Assembly: GCF_018531495.1 (NCBI RefSeq) | Contig: NZ_JAHDTI010000001.1 | Coordinates: forward strand, 1,488,001 to 1,552,000 | Reading direction: 5' to 3' | Source of the DNA: Nonomuraea sediminis | GTDB lineage: Bacteria > Actinomycetota > Actinomycetes > Streptosporangiales > Streptosporangiaceae | DNA length: 64,000 bases | In this document: in pieces, positions 35,836-44,418 of the stretch | Numbering within the stretch: the stretch's first letter is position 1 | Layout of the letters: each line of letters opens with the position of its first letter | Position numbers and translations under genes: made by a program | The notes under the pieces: model-generated | Databases searched by the model: none | Seen by the model: only the letters and a program-made list of their open reading frames with translations | Told to the model about the DNA's origin: nothing

Positions 35836-36435
35836 ATGCCCGCCGCGAACTCTCAACCCCGCAGAGCGCGCTCCGGCCCCCGGCGCGACGAGTCCGCACG
35901 CCTAGCCGTGCTTCATGCCGCGGACGATCTGCTCGTCGAGCACGGCTTCGGCACCCTGACCATCGAGGCGATCGCGCGTCGCGCCGGCGTCGCCAAGCAG
36001 ACGATCTACCGCTGGTGGCCCTCGAAGGTCGAGATCCTCCTCGACACGCTCATCGAAGACAGCAACAAACTCTTTCCCGTCCCGACGGAGAAGCCCACGG
36101 CAGAGACCATCCGTGGCTACCTGCACGACTTCGCGCGATTCCTCACCAGCGACCCCGCCGGCAAGGTCCTGCTCGCACTCATCGCCGAGGCGCAGCACGA
36201 TCCCGGCACTGCCACAAGCTTTCAAACGCGCTATCTCGGTCCACGCCGCGACCAAGAACGCGACCTGCTCGTACGCGCGATCGACGCCGGCGAGATCTCA
36301 CCCAGCCTCGGCCCCGACGCAACGATCGACGCTCTTGTCGGCCCGCTCCTGTACTGCGCCCTGACCGGATCGAGTATCCCCCGCGATCTGGTGGACACCC
36401 TTGTCGAGGACCTGCTCAGGCCCCGCTCCAACTAG
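35836..36435 (+). CDS. TetR family transcriptional regulator
   Basis: 199 residues. Helix-turn-helix LTIEAIARRAGVAKQTIYRWW with WPSKVEILLDTLIE, then a TetR C-terminal domain (TIRGYLHDFARFLTSDPAGKVLLALIAEAQ) of the type common in actinobacterial repressors of SDRs. ATG 35836 is preferred because ATG 35806 touches the operator. It is divergent from the SDR, which it most likely represses along with itself. Confidence 0.9.
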   Translation: MPAANSQPRRARSGPRRDESARLAVLHAADDLLVEHGFGTLTIEAIARRAGVAKQTIYRWWPSKVEILLDTLIEDSNKLFPVPTEKPTAETIRGYLHDFARFLTSDPAGKVLLALIAEAQHDPGTATSFQTRYLGPRRDQERDLLVRAIDAGEISPSLGPDATIDALVGPLLYCALTGSSIPRDLVDTLVEDLLRPRSN

Positions 36436-36735
36436 TGTCCGCTCAGCCCGGTCAAGCAGCCCGCCATTGGCGGCATACTCCCCGCCCGACGACGACACAA
36501 AGCCGTGACGGTCGACCTCGAGCTCCACCGCGAGGGGAGCCCAGGCCGTCGACTCGCTGGACGGCTTCAACCGAGCTGAGCGCGAAGGAACCCAGCTAGC
36601 AGGACCATGAATCCGCCCACCTCCGCGACGATGAGCAAGGTCATGAACACGCCGGTCCCCCGCGCCCGATCTCGGAACTGGTTGTCGGCGTCCCGCCTCC
36701 AAGTACCGGTGCCCAGGAGCCGATCGTGCGGGTGG
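36436..36735. other. Gap with orphan transmembrane segment on minus strand
   Basis: 300 bases between the TetR gene and the pafA-coupled frame. On the minus strand, from an ATG at 36644, 25 codons read MTLLIVAEVGGFMVLLAG... to a stop at 36567, a perfect single membrane helix. It is in a different frame from the small ORF after pafA. It may be the C-terminus of that gene after a frameshift, or chance. Confidence 0.35.
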
Positions 36736-36879
36736 TCACCTCGGTGGAGACGGCCGGGTCGGCCGAACCAGTCGGGCGGGGGCGTTGGCGATGATGAAGG
36801 TGGCACCGTTGTCGTCTTGTTTGACCCCCAGGTAGAGGAAGGTGCTGTGCTTATCGGTTCCCTCGCTCTGCTCGGTCAC
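36736..36879 (-). CDS. Small ORF translationally coupled to pafA
   Basis: 47 codons starting at GTG 36879, which overlaps the pafA TGA (GTGA). The sequence begins [20 protein letters not shown] and ends in a Pro/Arg-rich run. The stop-start overlap implies that ribosomes finishing pafA translate it. The N-terminal 35 residues look protein-like, but the end looks out of frame; a membrane segment in another frame downstream suggests that a longer membrane protein was broken by a frameshift. No family recognised. Confidence 0.4.
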   Translation of the reverse strand: MTEQSEGTDKHSTFLYLGVKQDDNGATFIIANAPARLVRPTRPSPPR

Positions 36880-38234
36880 ATGCCGGCGATCAGCTTGTCC
36901 ACCCGCTCGTCGACGCTGCGGAACGGGTCCTTGCACAGCACGGTGCGCTGCGCCTGATCGTTGAGCTTCAGGTGCACCCAGTCCACGGTGAAGTCGCGCC
37001 GCTTCTCCTGCGCCTTGCGGATGAACTCGCCGCGCAGCCGTGCCCGGGTGGTCTGCGGCGGCACCGACTTGGCCTCGAAGATCCGGATGTCGGACGCCAC
37101 CCGCTCCACCGCGCCGCGCCGCTGCAGCAGGTAGAACAGGCCGCGCTTGCGGTGCACGTCGTGATACGCCAGGTCGAGCTGGGCCACTCGGGGCGAAGAC
37201 AGCGGCAGGTCGTACTTCTTCCGGTACCGCTCGATGAGCTGGTACTTGGTGACCCAGTCGATCTCCCGGGACACCATGTCCAGATCGCCGGTCTCCACCG
37301 CCCGCAGCGTGCGCTCCCACAGCTCCAGCACCCGCCGGGCGGTCGCGTCGCCGCCCCGCCGGTCCACGAAGTCCTTGGCCTTGCCCAGGTACTCCTGCTG
37401 GATCTCCAGCGAGGACGCCTCACGTCCGTTGGCCAGCCGGACCCGCCGCCGCCCGGTCATGTCGTGGGAGACCTCGCGGATCGCCCGGATCGGGTTCTCC
37501 AGGCTCAGGTCGCGCATCACGATGCCCGCCTCGACCATGCGCAGCACCAGGTCGGTCGCGCCCACCTTGAGCAGCATCGTGGTCTCGCTCATGTTGGAGT
37601 CACCGACGATGACGTGCAGGCGCCGGAACCGCTCGGCGTCGCCGTGCGGCTCATCGCGGGTGTTGATGATCGGGCGGGACCGGGTCGTCGCCGACGACAC
37701 GCCCTCCCAGATGTGCTCGGCGCGCTGCGACACGCAGTACACCGCCCCGCGCGGGGTCTGCAGCACCTTGCCCGCGCCGCAGATGATCTGCCGGGTGACC
37801 AGGAACGGGATCAGCACGTCGGCCAGCTGCCCGAACTCCCTGTGCCGGCCCACACAGTAGTTCTCGTGGCAGCCGTAGGAGTTACCGGCCGAGTCGGTGT
37901 TGTTCTTGAACAGGTAGATGTCGCCGGCGATGCCCTCCTCGCGGAGCCGCTTCTCGGCGTCGACGAGCAGTCCCTCGACGATGCGCTCGCCGGCCTTGTC
38001 GTGGGTGACCAGCTCCACGACGCTGTCACACTCGGGGGTGGCGTACTCGGGATGGCTGCCCACGTCCAGGTACAGGCGGGCGCCGTTGGGCAGGAACACG
38101 TTGCTCGATCGGCCCCAGGACACGACCTTCCGGAACAGGTAGCGCGCCACCTCGTCCGGGGACAGCCTGCGCTGGCCTCGGAAGGTGCATGTGACGCCGT
38201 ACTCGTTCTCCAGGCCGAAGATTCGTCGGTCCAC
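36876..38234 (-). CDS. pafA: Pup--protein ligase PafA
   Basis: 452-residue ligase that joins Pup to lysines of target proteins for the mycobacterial-type proteasome. [11 protein letters not shown] (Mg-ATP Glu at 9), [17 protein letters not shown] (catalytic Asp57), [18 protein letters not shown] and [15 protein letters not shown] are diagnostic of PafA. The C-terminal domain ends [18 protein letters not shown]. Start GTG 38234 gives [13 protein letters not shown], the usual N-terminus. Elsewhere pafA commonly follows pup-prcB-prcA; here none of these is present upstream, so it is separated from the proteasome genes. A small frame overlaps its stop. Confidence 0.97.
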   Translation of the reverse strand: MDRRIFGLENEYGVTCTFRGQRRLSPDEVARYLFRKVVSWGRSSNVFLPNGARLYLDVGSHPEYATPECDSVVELVTHDKAGERIVEGLLVDAEKRLREEGIAGDIYLFKNNTDSAGNSYGCHENYCVGRHREFGQLADVLIPFLVTRQIICGAGKVLQTPRGAVYCVSQRAEHIWEGVSSATTRSRPIINTRDEPHGDAERFRRLHVIVGDSNMSETTMLLKVGATDLVLRMVEAGIVMRDLSLENPIRAIREVSHDMTGRRRVRLANGREASSLEIQQEYLGKAKDFVDRRGGDATARRVLELWERTLRAVETGDLDMVSREIDWVTKYQLIERYRKKYDLPLSSPRVAQLDLAYHDVHRKRGLFYLLQRRGAVERVASDIRIFEAKSVPPQTTRARLRGEFIRKAQEKRRDFTVDWVHLKLNDQAQRTVLCKDPFRSVDERVDKLIAGM

Positions 38235-38890
38235 TGCCTCACACTATTCCCCCCACGCCGATAGCGGGGAAGATCTTGGTTCGCGACACGCCCGGCCCGT
38301 GGGTACGGCCCTGCCCGGCCGGGCCCCGATCCCGGTGTCGAGGTACCCGTCGGGAGGAGCCGGTCGGCGGGGTGCCGCCCTCGCCGGCCAGGGGCCCGGC
38401 AGGGGGTGTAGAGGGGCGCCCCGTTTACGAGCCTTGCTATCTCGCGGGACGCTGATGGTCGGGCATCGGTCAACTGTCCACCACGGGCCGTGCAGGATCA
38501 CGCTCGATGTCCCGCGGACGGGCGGAGACTCAGATGTAGTGGGTAAAGCGGCCGGCCACAGGTTATGCCGATGCTGCGGTCGGCCAATCCCGAGGGGAAG
38601 TCGACACAGGTCGCCATGGGCGCCGAGACCACAGCCGCGCCCATGGCACCTGACCCGACTCCATGGTCTTCGGCGGCATCGTGAACGTCGGCGTGCACAT
38701 AGGCCATCGCCACAGTCTGAGGTGGCGGCAGCACGCCGACGCACGGCCGCGCCGTACCTCAGCCTGAAGAAGTCGACCGCGCGGACGCTCACGTTGAGGA
38801 CCCAAGAGGTGATCCCCCTATCTCGGATAGTACGCATTTAACCGGGCGATTCGGGATAGCATGACGCCCCATGTACGAGGATGAATCGTA
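38235..38890. other. Intergenic upstream of pafA
   Basis: About 655 bases between the divergent pafA and NlpC/P60 genes. Frames on both strands are Arg/Pro-rich noise. No proteasome subunit remnants (prcA or prcB) were recognised. An AT-richer stretch at about 38810-38875 probably holds the NlpC/P60 promoter. Confidence 0.45.
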
Positions 38891-39847
38891 GTGCTGGCGT
38901 GGACGCTCGCCATCACTCTGTCGGCCTTCCCCGGCGGGGTCGTCGCCGCCGAGCCCAAGCCGACGATCGCTCAGGCCAAGGCCAAGCTGCGCAAGCTCAA
39001 CGAGCGAGCCGACGCGGTGGTCGAGCGCTACAACCAGGCCGGCGAGCGCTATAAAGCGGCGAAGAAGAAGTACGGCGAGCTCAACGCCGACGTGACCCGG
39101 ACGGGGGCCACGGCCGAGGCCCTGCGGGGCGACCTCGTCAGGATGGCGCTCAACAGCTACCAGTACGGTGACCCGACGGGCTGGGGCGGCCTCATGGCGC
39201 AGAGCTCCCCCGAGGCGACGCTGGGCAGCATGGCCTCCGTGGAGCTGATGGCGCGGGTGAAGCAGCAGCGGCTGCAGGCCTACGAGGACACCACCCGGGA
39301 CCTGCGCCAGCGCTTCGCCAAGGCCAAGGCCGCACTGGGCGAGGCCGACCGCGCCCGCGACGCGGTGAGCGACGAGAAGAAGAAGGTCGAGCAATTAGTC
39401 AGTCAGCAGGTCGAGCTCCTGCGCAGGCTCGGCGCTTACAACCCGGGCGACCCCGACAGCAAGGGCGTCGAGTACACCGGGTCCGCCTCCGGCAACACCC
39501 GACTCGCGCTGCAGTTCGCCTTCGCCCAGATCGGCAAGCCGTACCAGTGGGGCGGCACCGGGCCGAACTCCTTCGACTGCTCCGGCTTCACCCAGGCGGC
39601 CTGGCGCCTGGGCGGCGTCGAACTCCCCCGCACGACCTACCAGCAGTGGGCCTGGGGCGCGCAGCGGCGCGTGCCGCTGAACGCGCTCCAGCCAGGAGAC
39701 CTGCTCTTCAGCAAGGGCCTCGGCCACATGGGGATGTACGTCGGAGACGGCAAGATGATCCACTCGCCGCAGACCGGCGACGTGGTGAAGGTGAGCACTC
39801 TCGACGGCTACTGGCGCGGCCGGCTCCTCGGCGCAGTCCGGCCCTGA
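38891..39847 (+). CDS. NlpC/P60 peptidoglycan endopeptidase, secreted
   Basis: 318 residues: a short signal peptide (LAWTLAITLSAFPGGVVAAE), a long coiled coil (about 25-180, rich in A/K/E/R, ending EKKKVEQLVSQQVELL), then the NlpC/P60 domain. PYQWGGTGPNSFDCSGFTQ carries the catalytic Cys, GHMGMYVGDGKMIHSP the His. This is the RipA-like design of actinobacterial cell-separation hydrolases that cut stem peptides, with the coiled coil keeping the enzyme off or near the septum. GTG 38891 is the first in-frame start after a stop codon. Confidence 0.9.
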   Translation: MLAWTLAITLSAFPGGVVAAEPKPTIAQAKAKLRKLNERADAVVERYNQAGERYKAAKKKYGELNADVTRTGATAEALRGDLVRMALNSYQYGDPTGWGGLMAQSSPEATLGSMASVELMARVKQQRLQAYEDTTRDLRQRFAKAKAALGEADRARDAVSDEKKKVEQLVSQQVELLRRLGAYNPGDPDSKGVEYTGSASGNTRLALQFAFAQIGKPYQWGGTGPNSFDCSGFTQAAWRLGGVELPRTTYQQWAWGAQRRVPLNALQPGDLLFSKGLGHMGMYVGDGKMIHSPQTGDVVKVSTLDGYWRGRLLGAVRP

Positions 39848-39938
39848 CCGCTGTGTCACTGCGCGCTATTGCCATTCGACGCCCCTCGCCCAGGGACCCG
39901 CTTCACGATCTTGAGCGAATCTCCGCAGCCATTGGGGG

Positions 39939-40535
39939 CTAGCGGCGTACCTTGAACCTCAGGTGCAGCACCCCGTCGCCCTGGATGACCACGTGGGGAT
40001 GCTCGAGGAGAAGCTGCCCGTCGATGCCGCCGAAGTAGCGTTTGCCTGACCCGAACACCACCGGCACCACGTCCATCGCCACCTCGTCCACGAGGCCGGC
40101 CGCGAGGATCTGGCTGCCCACGTCGCCGGCGTTCACAGCGACGGTTCGATCCCCGGCGAGCTCCTGGGCCTTGTCGATCGCGGCTGTCACGCCATCGACG
40201 AAATGGCACGAAGCCTCGGGGTGCCAGCCCTCGGGCTTGGGCCGGTGGGACACCACGACCACGTGGTCGCCCGCGGGCGGCCGCCCCTCCCAGCCGTTCA
40301 CCAGGTCGAACAGGTTGCGGCCCATCACGATCACGCCGATCGCCGCCCACATCGGCCGGACGTACTCCGCCGATGCGCGTGAGACCTTGAAGCGGCTTCC
40401 AGCTCCGGAATGGTCGCCTTCGGTGATCGGGGTGTCCCCGTTGAAGTACCAATCGTGCAGTGGCCCGACGTCGTCGTTCTTGTCGGCGATGAAACCGTCC
40501 ACCGACACCACGTTGTGCATGATTACCGTGCCCAC
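39939..40535 (-). CDS. Dihydrofolate reductase family protein (RibD C-terminal fold)
   Basis: 198 residues with the DHFR/RibD-reductase fold: VIMHNVVSVDGFIADKND at the N-terminus, IGVIVMGRNLFDLVNGW, DHVVVVSHRP and the C-terminal ELAMDV-like DEVAMDVVPVVFGSGKRYF. These stand-alone proteins are NADPH reductases of unknown substrate. GTG 40535 follows AGGAG by six bases. It lies 74 bp downstream of an AraC regulator on the same strand and is likely its partner. Confidence 0.88.
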   Translation of the reverse strand: MGTVIMHNVVSVDGFIADKNDDVGPLHDWYFNGDTPITEGDHSGAGSRFKVSRASAEYVRPMWAAIGVIVMGRNLFDLVNGWEGRPPAGDHVVVVSHRPKPEGWHPEASCHFVDGVTAAIDKAQELAGDRTVAVNAGDVGSQILAAGLVDEVAMDVVPVVFGSGKRYFGGIDGQLLLEHPHVVIQGDGVLHLRFKVRR

Positions 40536-40609
40536 AGGTTCTCCTCGATGCTCCTCGTGCGTTCGCCTCCGATCCTGTCGCCCCGCAGGGTGCCTGGGCT
40601 TGTAAAAAA

Positions 40610-41452
40610 TCAATCAGCGGGCATCGGACCGCTGTCCGGCGGGAACCCCCGCTCGGCGGGGAATCGGCGCCGCAGGGCCAGGTATTCCGTCGGGGTGTGG
40701 CCGGTGAAGTCCTTGAACTCCCTGCTGAAGTGGGCCTGGTCGAAGTAGCCCGCCGTTTGGGCGAGCTGCGACCAGTCGACCGGACGGCGGGCGTCTACGG
40801 ACACGATCAGCTGCGCGAAGCGGTAGATCCGCGCCACCCGCTTCGGAGTGACCCCGACATGAGACTTGAACTGCGCGGCCAGGTGATTGCCGCTCACCCC
40901 GGCGGCATCGGTCAGCGCACCGACCGGGACCGCGCCGTGGGAGGTCTCCAAACGCCCACCTGCGTGCCGGACCAGGTCGAGACCACGCGACGATGCCCAG
41001 GAAAGTCGCGATCGCAGTTCCTCCTCCAGTACCCGCAGTGTCTCGGTGGCCGATGCGAGGTCGCCGACCTGGTTGCGAATCCGGTCCACAGACCGCTGCC
41101 AGACGGCGTCGACCGGCACCCATCGGTCGCGCAGCTCAGTCAACGGCATGTCGACGAACGGCGACATCCCCCAAGGCTTGAAGTGCACCCCGACGAGCCG
41201 CACCCGGGCGGGGTACTCGACGAGAAAACGCCTGGTCCATACACCCATGAACCACCCATCGGTGAACAGCTCCGGCGGCACCGAAGGGTCGGAATCCCAC
41301 AGGCGGGCGGGTTCGCCCAGGTTGACGAACAGGTGCGCCGACGGCATCGGCGGGACGTTCATCCGGCGGTGGCGCGGCACCCCGGTCAGGCAGTAGATGT
41401 CGTCGATGAACCGGTCGAGCGGCGGGGCGGGCACCCGGCCGACGTATTCCAT
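40610..41452 (-). CDS. AraC family transcriptional regulator
   Basis: 280 residues. The N-terminal part (AHLFVNLGEPARLWD, MGVWTRRFLVEYPARVRLVGVHF) is the DUF6597-like sensor common in AraC regulators of this type. The C-terminal double HTH is VGALTDAAGVSGNHLAAQF and WSQLAQTAGYFDQAHFSREF with FTGHTPTEYL. ATG 41452 was chosen over the longer frame from 41542 because the family starts with the M-x-Y-V...P pattern. It is upstream of the DHFR-like gene and probably controls it. Confidence 0.9.
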   Translation of the reverse strand: MEYVGRVPAPPLDRFIDDIYCLTGVPRHRRMNVPPMPSAHLFVNLGEPARLWDSDPSVPPELFTDGWFMGVWTRRFLVEYPARVRLVGVHFKPWGMSPFVDMPLTELRDRWVPVDAVWQRSVDRIRNQVGDLASATETLRVLEEELRSRLSWASSRGLDLVRHAGGRLETSHGAVPVGALTDAAGVSGNHLAAQFKSHVGVTPKRVARIYRFAQLIVSVDARRPVDWSQLAQTAGYFDQAHFSREFKDFTGHTPTEYLALRRRFPAERGFPPDSGPMPAD

Positions 41453-41587
41453 GGACCCAGTGTGGCCTCCGGGGTGCCGATTACGCAGATCGATCTGGCG
41501 AAAGCAGCACCAGCGTGCTCTGCGCGCCACCGACCTGCTCACCTCGGAAAGCCTGCCGTGAAGTCTTCAGGGAGGCTGTGGTCGAAC

Positions 41588-42007
41588 CTATTCGCCCTCC
41601 TCGCCGATGACGCGTCGCAGCAGACCGAGCAGGGCGGCGCGGTCGGCAGCCGACAGCGGGGCATAGCAGTCGGTGAGCACCTCGTCGGCGACCCGGTGTC
41701 CTGCCACCAGGATCTGCTCGCCGGAGGGCGTCAGGTAGTGCTCGATACGCCGGCCGTTCCCCGGGCGGCGTTCGATCAGCCCGAGGGCGGTCAACCGCCC
41801 GGCGAGCGTGCCGAACGCCTGCTCGCTCTGGAACGTCGCCTCGGCCAGCGCACGCGCCGAGGCCCCGGGCGAGCGGCTGATCGCCCGCAGCGCGTCCCAC
41901 TGAGCCAGCGTGGTGCCGACCGCCGCGAGCCGGCTGTCGAGCGCCCGGTGCTGCCGGTACTGAACCTGTTTGACCGCTCTTCCCAGGACTTGCAGTTCAT
42001 CGGGCAT
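41588..42007 (-). CDS. MarR family transcriptional regulator
   Basis: 139-residue MarR repressor: VGTTLAQWDALRAISRSPG, SARALAEATFQSEQAFGTLAGRL (recognition region) and the wing LIERRPGNGRRIEHYLTPSG. ATG 42007 begins MPDELQVLGRAVKQV. The divergent alpha/beta hydrolase starts 61 bp away, and the whole gap is filled by a 32-bp perfect palindrome (42025-42056), so this repressor almost certainly controls both genes. Confidence 0.92.
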   Translation of the reverse strand: MPDELQVLGRAVKQVQYRQHRALDSRLAAVGTTLAQWDALRAISRSPGASARALAEATFQSEQAFGTLAGRLTALGLIERRPGNGRRIEHYLTPSGEQILVAGHRVADEVLTDCYAPLSAADRAALLGLLRRVIGEEGE

Positions 42008-42024
42008 GCACCCAGCATAGACCA

Positions 42025-42056
42025 AACTAAGCTTGTTTATATAAACAAGCTTAGTT
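42025..42056. promoter_or_regulatory. 32-bp perfect palindrome, MarR operator
   Basis: Half-site AACTAAGCTTGTTTA, two central bases TA, then its exact reverse complement. It is strikingly AT-rich in a GC-rich genome. It lies between the MarR start (42007) and the hydrolase start (42069), and ends 12 bp before the hydrolase ATG. Confidence 0.88.
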
Positions 42057-42068
42057 AGCGTGTACGGC

Positions 42069-42821
42069 ATGCCGACAACCCCATACCTCTCCCTCTCCGA
42101 GGCCGGAACGGGCAGACCCGTCCTGATCCTGCACGGCGGCGGCGGACCTGCCACCGTCGCCGGCCTCGCGGCCCACCTCGCCCGCACCGCGCACATCCTC
42201 ACCCCGACCCACCCCGGCTGGGACGGCACCCACCGCCCCGACTGGCTGACCGGCATCGACGATCTCGCCCTCGCCTACCTGCACCGCCTGCACGACCTCC
42301 GCCTTCGCGACGTGCTGGTCATCGGTTCCTCGCTCGGCGGCTGGATCGCCGCCGAGATGTCCGTCCGCGACACCGCCGGCATCATCACCGGCCTCGTCCT
42401 GATCGACGCCGTCGGCGTGCGTGTCGAGACCGAGCCCATCACCGACTTCTTCGCGCTCGACGCCCGCGGCGTCGCCGAGTACGCCTGGCACGACTCGGCT
42501 CGCTACTACCGCGACCCGGCCGCCATGTCCGCCGACCAGCTCGCCATCCAGCAGGGCAACATGGCCACCATGCGCGTGCTCGCGGGCGAGCCGTACATGC
42601 ACGACCCCAAGCTGCTGCGCCGCCTGCAGCGCGTGGACCTCCCCGCCCTCCTGCTGTGGGGCGAGAGCGACCGCATCGTCACCCCTGCCTACGGCGCCGT
42701 CTACGCCGCCGCCTTCGCCAACGGCCGCCTCGAGGTCATCCCCGAAGCGGGCCACCTGCCGCAACTGGAACAGCCGGAAGCCACCTTCGCCCTGATCGAC
42801 GCCTACCTACGCTCTCAGTGA
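42069..42821 (+). CDS. Alpha/beta hydrolase under MarR control
   Basis: 250 residues. LILHGGGGPATVAGLA is the oxyanion segment, VIGSSLGGWIAAE holds the Ser, WGESDRIVTP the Asp, and EAGHLPQLEQPE the His, a complete triad. ATG 42069 was chosen; GTG 42060 in the same frame lies closer to the operator. It is divergent from the MarR gene, so the substrate or product probably acts as the MarR ligand (inference). Confidence 0.9.
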   Translation: MPTTPYLSLSEAGTGRPVLILHGGGGPATVAGLAAHLARTAHILTPTHPGWDGTHRPDWLTGIDDLALAYLHRLHDLRLRDVLVIGSSLGGWIAAEMSVRDTAGIITGLVLIDAVGVRVETEPITDFFALDARGVAEYAWHDSARYYRDPAAMSADQLAIQQGNMATMRVLAGEPYMHDPKLLRRLQRVDLPALLLWGESDRIVTPAYGAVYAAAFANGRLEVIPEAGHLPQLEQPEATFALIDAYLRSQ

Positions 42822-42894
42822 TCGCTCATGACGGTGAACAGATCACAAGGGTCAGGCGTCCAGCTTGGCGCGGACGATCGGGCCGTCGATGATC

Positions 42895-43287
42895 TCAGCC
42901 GCGATGGTCCGACCGGGTTATCGCGGCATGGATCTCCGAAGTGAGCTGGTGGATGGCCTCGGTGACCTCGGTGTTGTGGTGGAGCTCGAGCTCTTGGGCC
43001 TGGTAGTCGTGGTCGGCCTTGCGCCGGGCGAACTCGGCTTGCCGGTTCTGGCCGATCATCACGAAGGTGGACAGGAAGATGGCCTCCAGCGACACGATGA
43101 GCGTCAGCGTCTGCCAGGGGCTCTTCTCCAGCCAGATCATCCACGCGGCGAACAACAGCGCATGAATGTAGACGAAATGCATAGATCCGGCGAAACGGGT
43201 GATGGCGTCCGCGATGCGAAGCTGACGATCCTTGGCACGGGCCGCCTCGGCCTCCAGGAGGGCCGGGTGTTTGGGCATGGTGAGCAT
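42895..43287 (-). CDS. DUF1003 membrane protein
   Basis: 130 residues with the DUF1003 pattern: RIADAITRFAGSMHFVYIHALLFAAWM, TLTLIVSLEAIFLSTFVMIGQNRQ, and the C-terminal cytoplasmic helix DHDYQAQELELHHNTEVTEAIHQLT. It has two membrane helices and its function is unknown. ATG 43287 or 43278 could be the start. It converges on the MarR-controlled hydrolase and stands alone. Confidence 0.88.
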   Translation of the reverse strand: MLTMPKHPALLEAEAARAKDRQLRIADAITRFAGSMHFVYIHALLFAAWMIWLEKSPWQTLTLIVSLEAIFLSTFVMIGQNRQAEFARRKADHDYQAQELELHHNTEVTEAIHQLTSEIHAAITRSDHRG

Positions 43288-43479
43288 GACACCAGGCTAG
43301 AAAACGCCAGGAAGACCGTCTTGCGTCGATCGACTGGAGTGCTCCCACCCAGGCGGGAAGGACCAGTCCACCCGCGTCAGCCGCACCTCACCAGGATCTT
43401 CAGGAAGCTACGTTTGACCTCGCGTCGACGGCGGAGGGAGCATGGTGGGACTGGGGGTTTCATGACCGGCGGACAGGCC

Positions 43480-43584
43480 CGATCCAGCCTCCGCTGTCAC
43501 CGACTTCATGGAGTTCCCCGACCGGGGAACTCCATGACCGTCGACAACGGCCGGCGGGAGGTCGCCGAGGCGGCTCTCGCCTGA
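43480..43584 (+). pseudogene. Alpha/beta hydrolase C-terminal remnant
   Basis: The plus strand reads SAVTDFMEFPDRG and, after a one-base loss, NSMTVDNGRREVAEAALA with a stop, 20 bases before the SDR. The intact hydrolase at 17371 ends EAVTDLIEFADRGHSLTIDHGWREVADTC. So this is the frameshifted tail of a paralogue, placed before a paralogous SDR just as in the intact cassette. The remaining gene-free sequence from 43288 shows nothing recognisable. Confidence 0.75.
43506..43537. repeat. 32-bp perfect palindrome inside the hydrolase remnant
   Basis: Half-site TCATGGAGTTCCCCG, centre AC, then its exact reverse complement. It sits in the decayed reading frame 68 bp before the SDR start, and could be a hairpin or operator for that gene, or have arisen during decay. 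Confidence 0.7.
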
Positions 43585-43604
43585 CTCAGGAACCGAGGAC
43601 CGTG

Positions 43605-44378
43605 ATGGATCTACACCTGTCCGGCAAGACAGCCGTCGTCACCGGCGCCGGCAAGGGCATCGGGCTGGCGATCACGCGGGCGCTGGCCGCCGAGGGCGTC
43701 CGCGTGGTCGCCGGGAGCCGGCATGTCGACTCGTCCGACGTTGAGGGGGTCCATCCGTACGCCGTGGACCTGGCCGACCCTTCAGGGCCGGCGGATCTCG
43801 TCGAGGCCGCCGTCTCCATCCTGGGTGGCCTCGACATCCTGGTGAACAACGTCGGAGGCGTCCACCCGCGCACCGGCGGCTTCCTGTCGGTGACGGACGA
43901 CGACTGGATCGCCACGTTGACGATCAACCTGCTGTCCGCCGTACGCGTCACCCGGGCGGCCTTGCCGTACCTCCTGCGGCGAGAAGCAGGGACGATCGTG
44001 ACCGTCAGCTCCGTGAACGCGACGCTGCCCGACCCTCTCGTGATCGACTACAGCGCCGCCAAGGCGGCGTTGTACAGCTTCTGCAAGTCGCTGTCGAAGG
44101 AACTGGGTCCGAAGGGCATCCGGGTCAACACCGTCAGCCCAGGGCCGGTGGCCACGGACCTGTGGCTGGGCTCGGACGGCGTGGCGGCCACCGTGGCCCA
44201 GTCCGGCGGCGGCGATCCGGAGTCGGTCGTGAAGGGCGTCGCCTCCCGGTCGGTGACCGGCCGCTTCACGCAGCCGGAGGAGGTCGCCGACCTCGTTCTC
44301 CTGCTCGCCAGCGACCGCGCGGGCAACGTCACGGGCGCCGACTTCGTCATCGACGGCGGCCTCATCACCACCCTCTGA
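43605..44378 (+). CDS. SDR family oxidoreductase (paralogue of 18167-18928)
   Basis: 257-residue classical SDR: TGAGKGIGLAITRAL, DILVNNVGGVHPRTGGF, VSSVNATLPDPLVIDYSAAKAAL and RVNTVSPGPVATDL. The end, FVIDGGLITTL, is identical in kind to the SDR at 18167. The two share most blocks and clearly derive from one gene. ATG 43605 follows GAGGACCGTG. Upstream lies the decayed tail of the hydrolase that pairs with the other copy. Confidence 0.92.
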   Translation: MDLHLSGKTAVVTGAGKGIGLAITRALAAEGVRVVAGSRHVDSSDVEGVHPYAVDLADPSGPADLVEAAVSILGGLDILVNNVGGVHPRTGGFLSVTDDDWIATLTINLLSAVRVTRAALPYLLRREAGTIVTVSSVNATLPDPLVIDYSAAKAALYSFCKSLSKELGPKGIRVNTVSPGPVATDLWLGSDGVAATVAQSGGGDPESVVKGVASRSVTGRFTQPEEVADLVLLLASDRAGNVTGADFVIDGGLITTL

Positions 44379-44418
44379 CAGGTTCACACGCTGCCGTTGG
44401 TGCCCGCGGCGGACAGCC

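Noticed and set aside
38235..38890. Possible prcA/prcB remnants upstream of pafA
   Set aside because: Frames were inspected on both strands; no proteasome-subunit motif was found.
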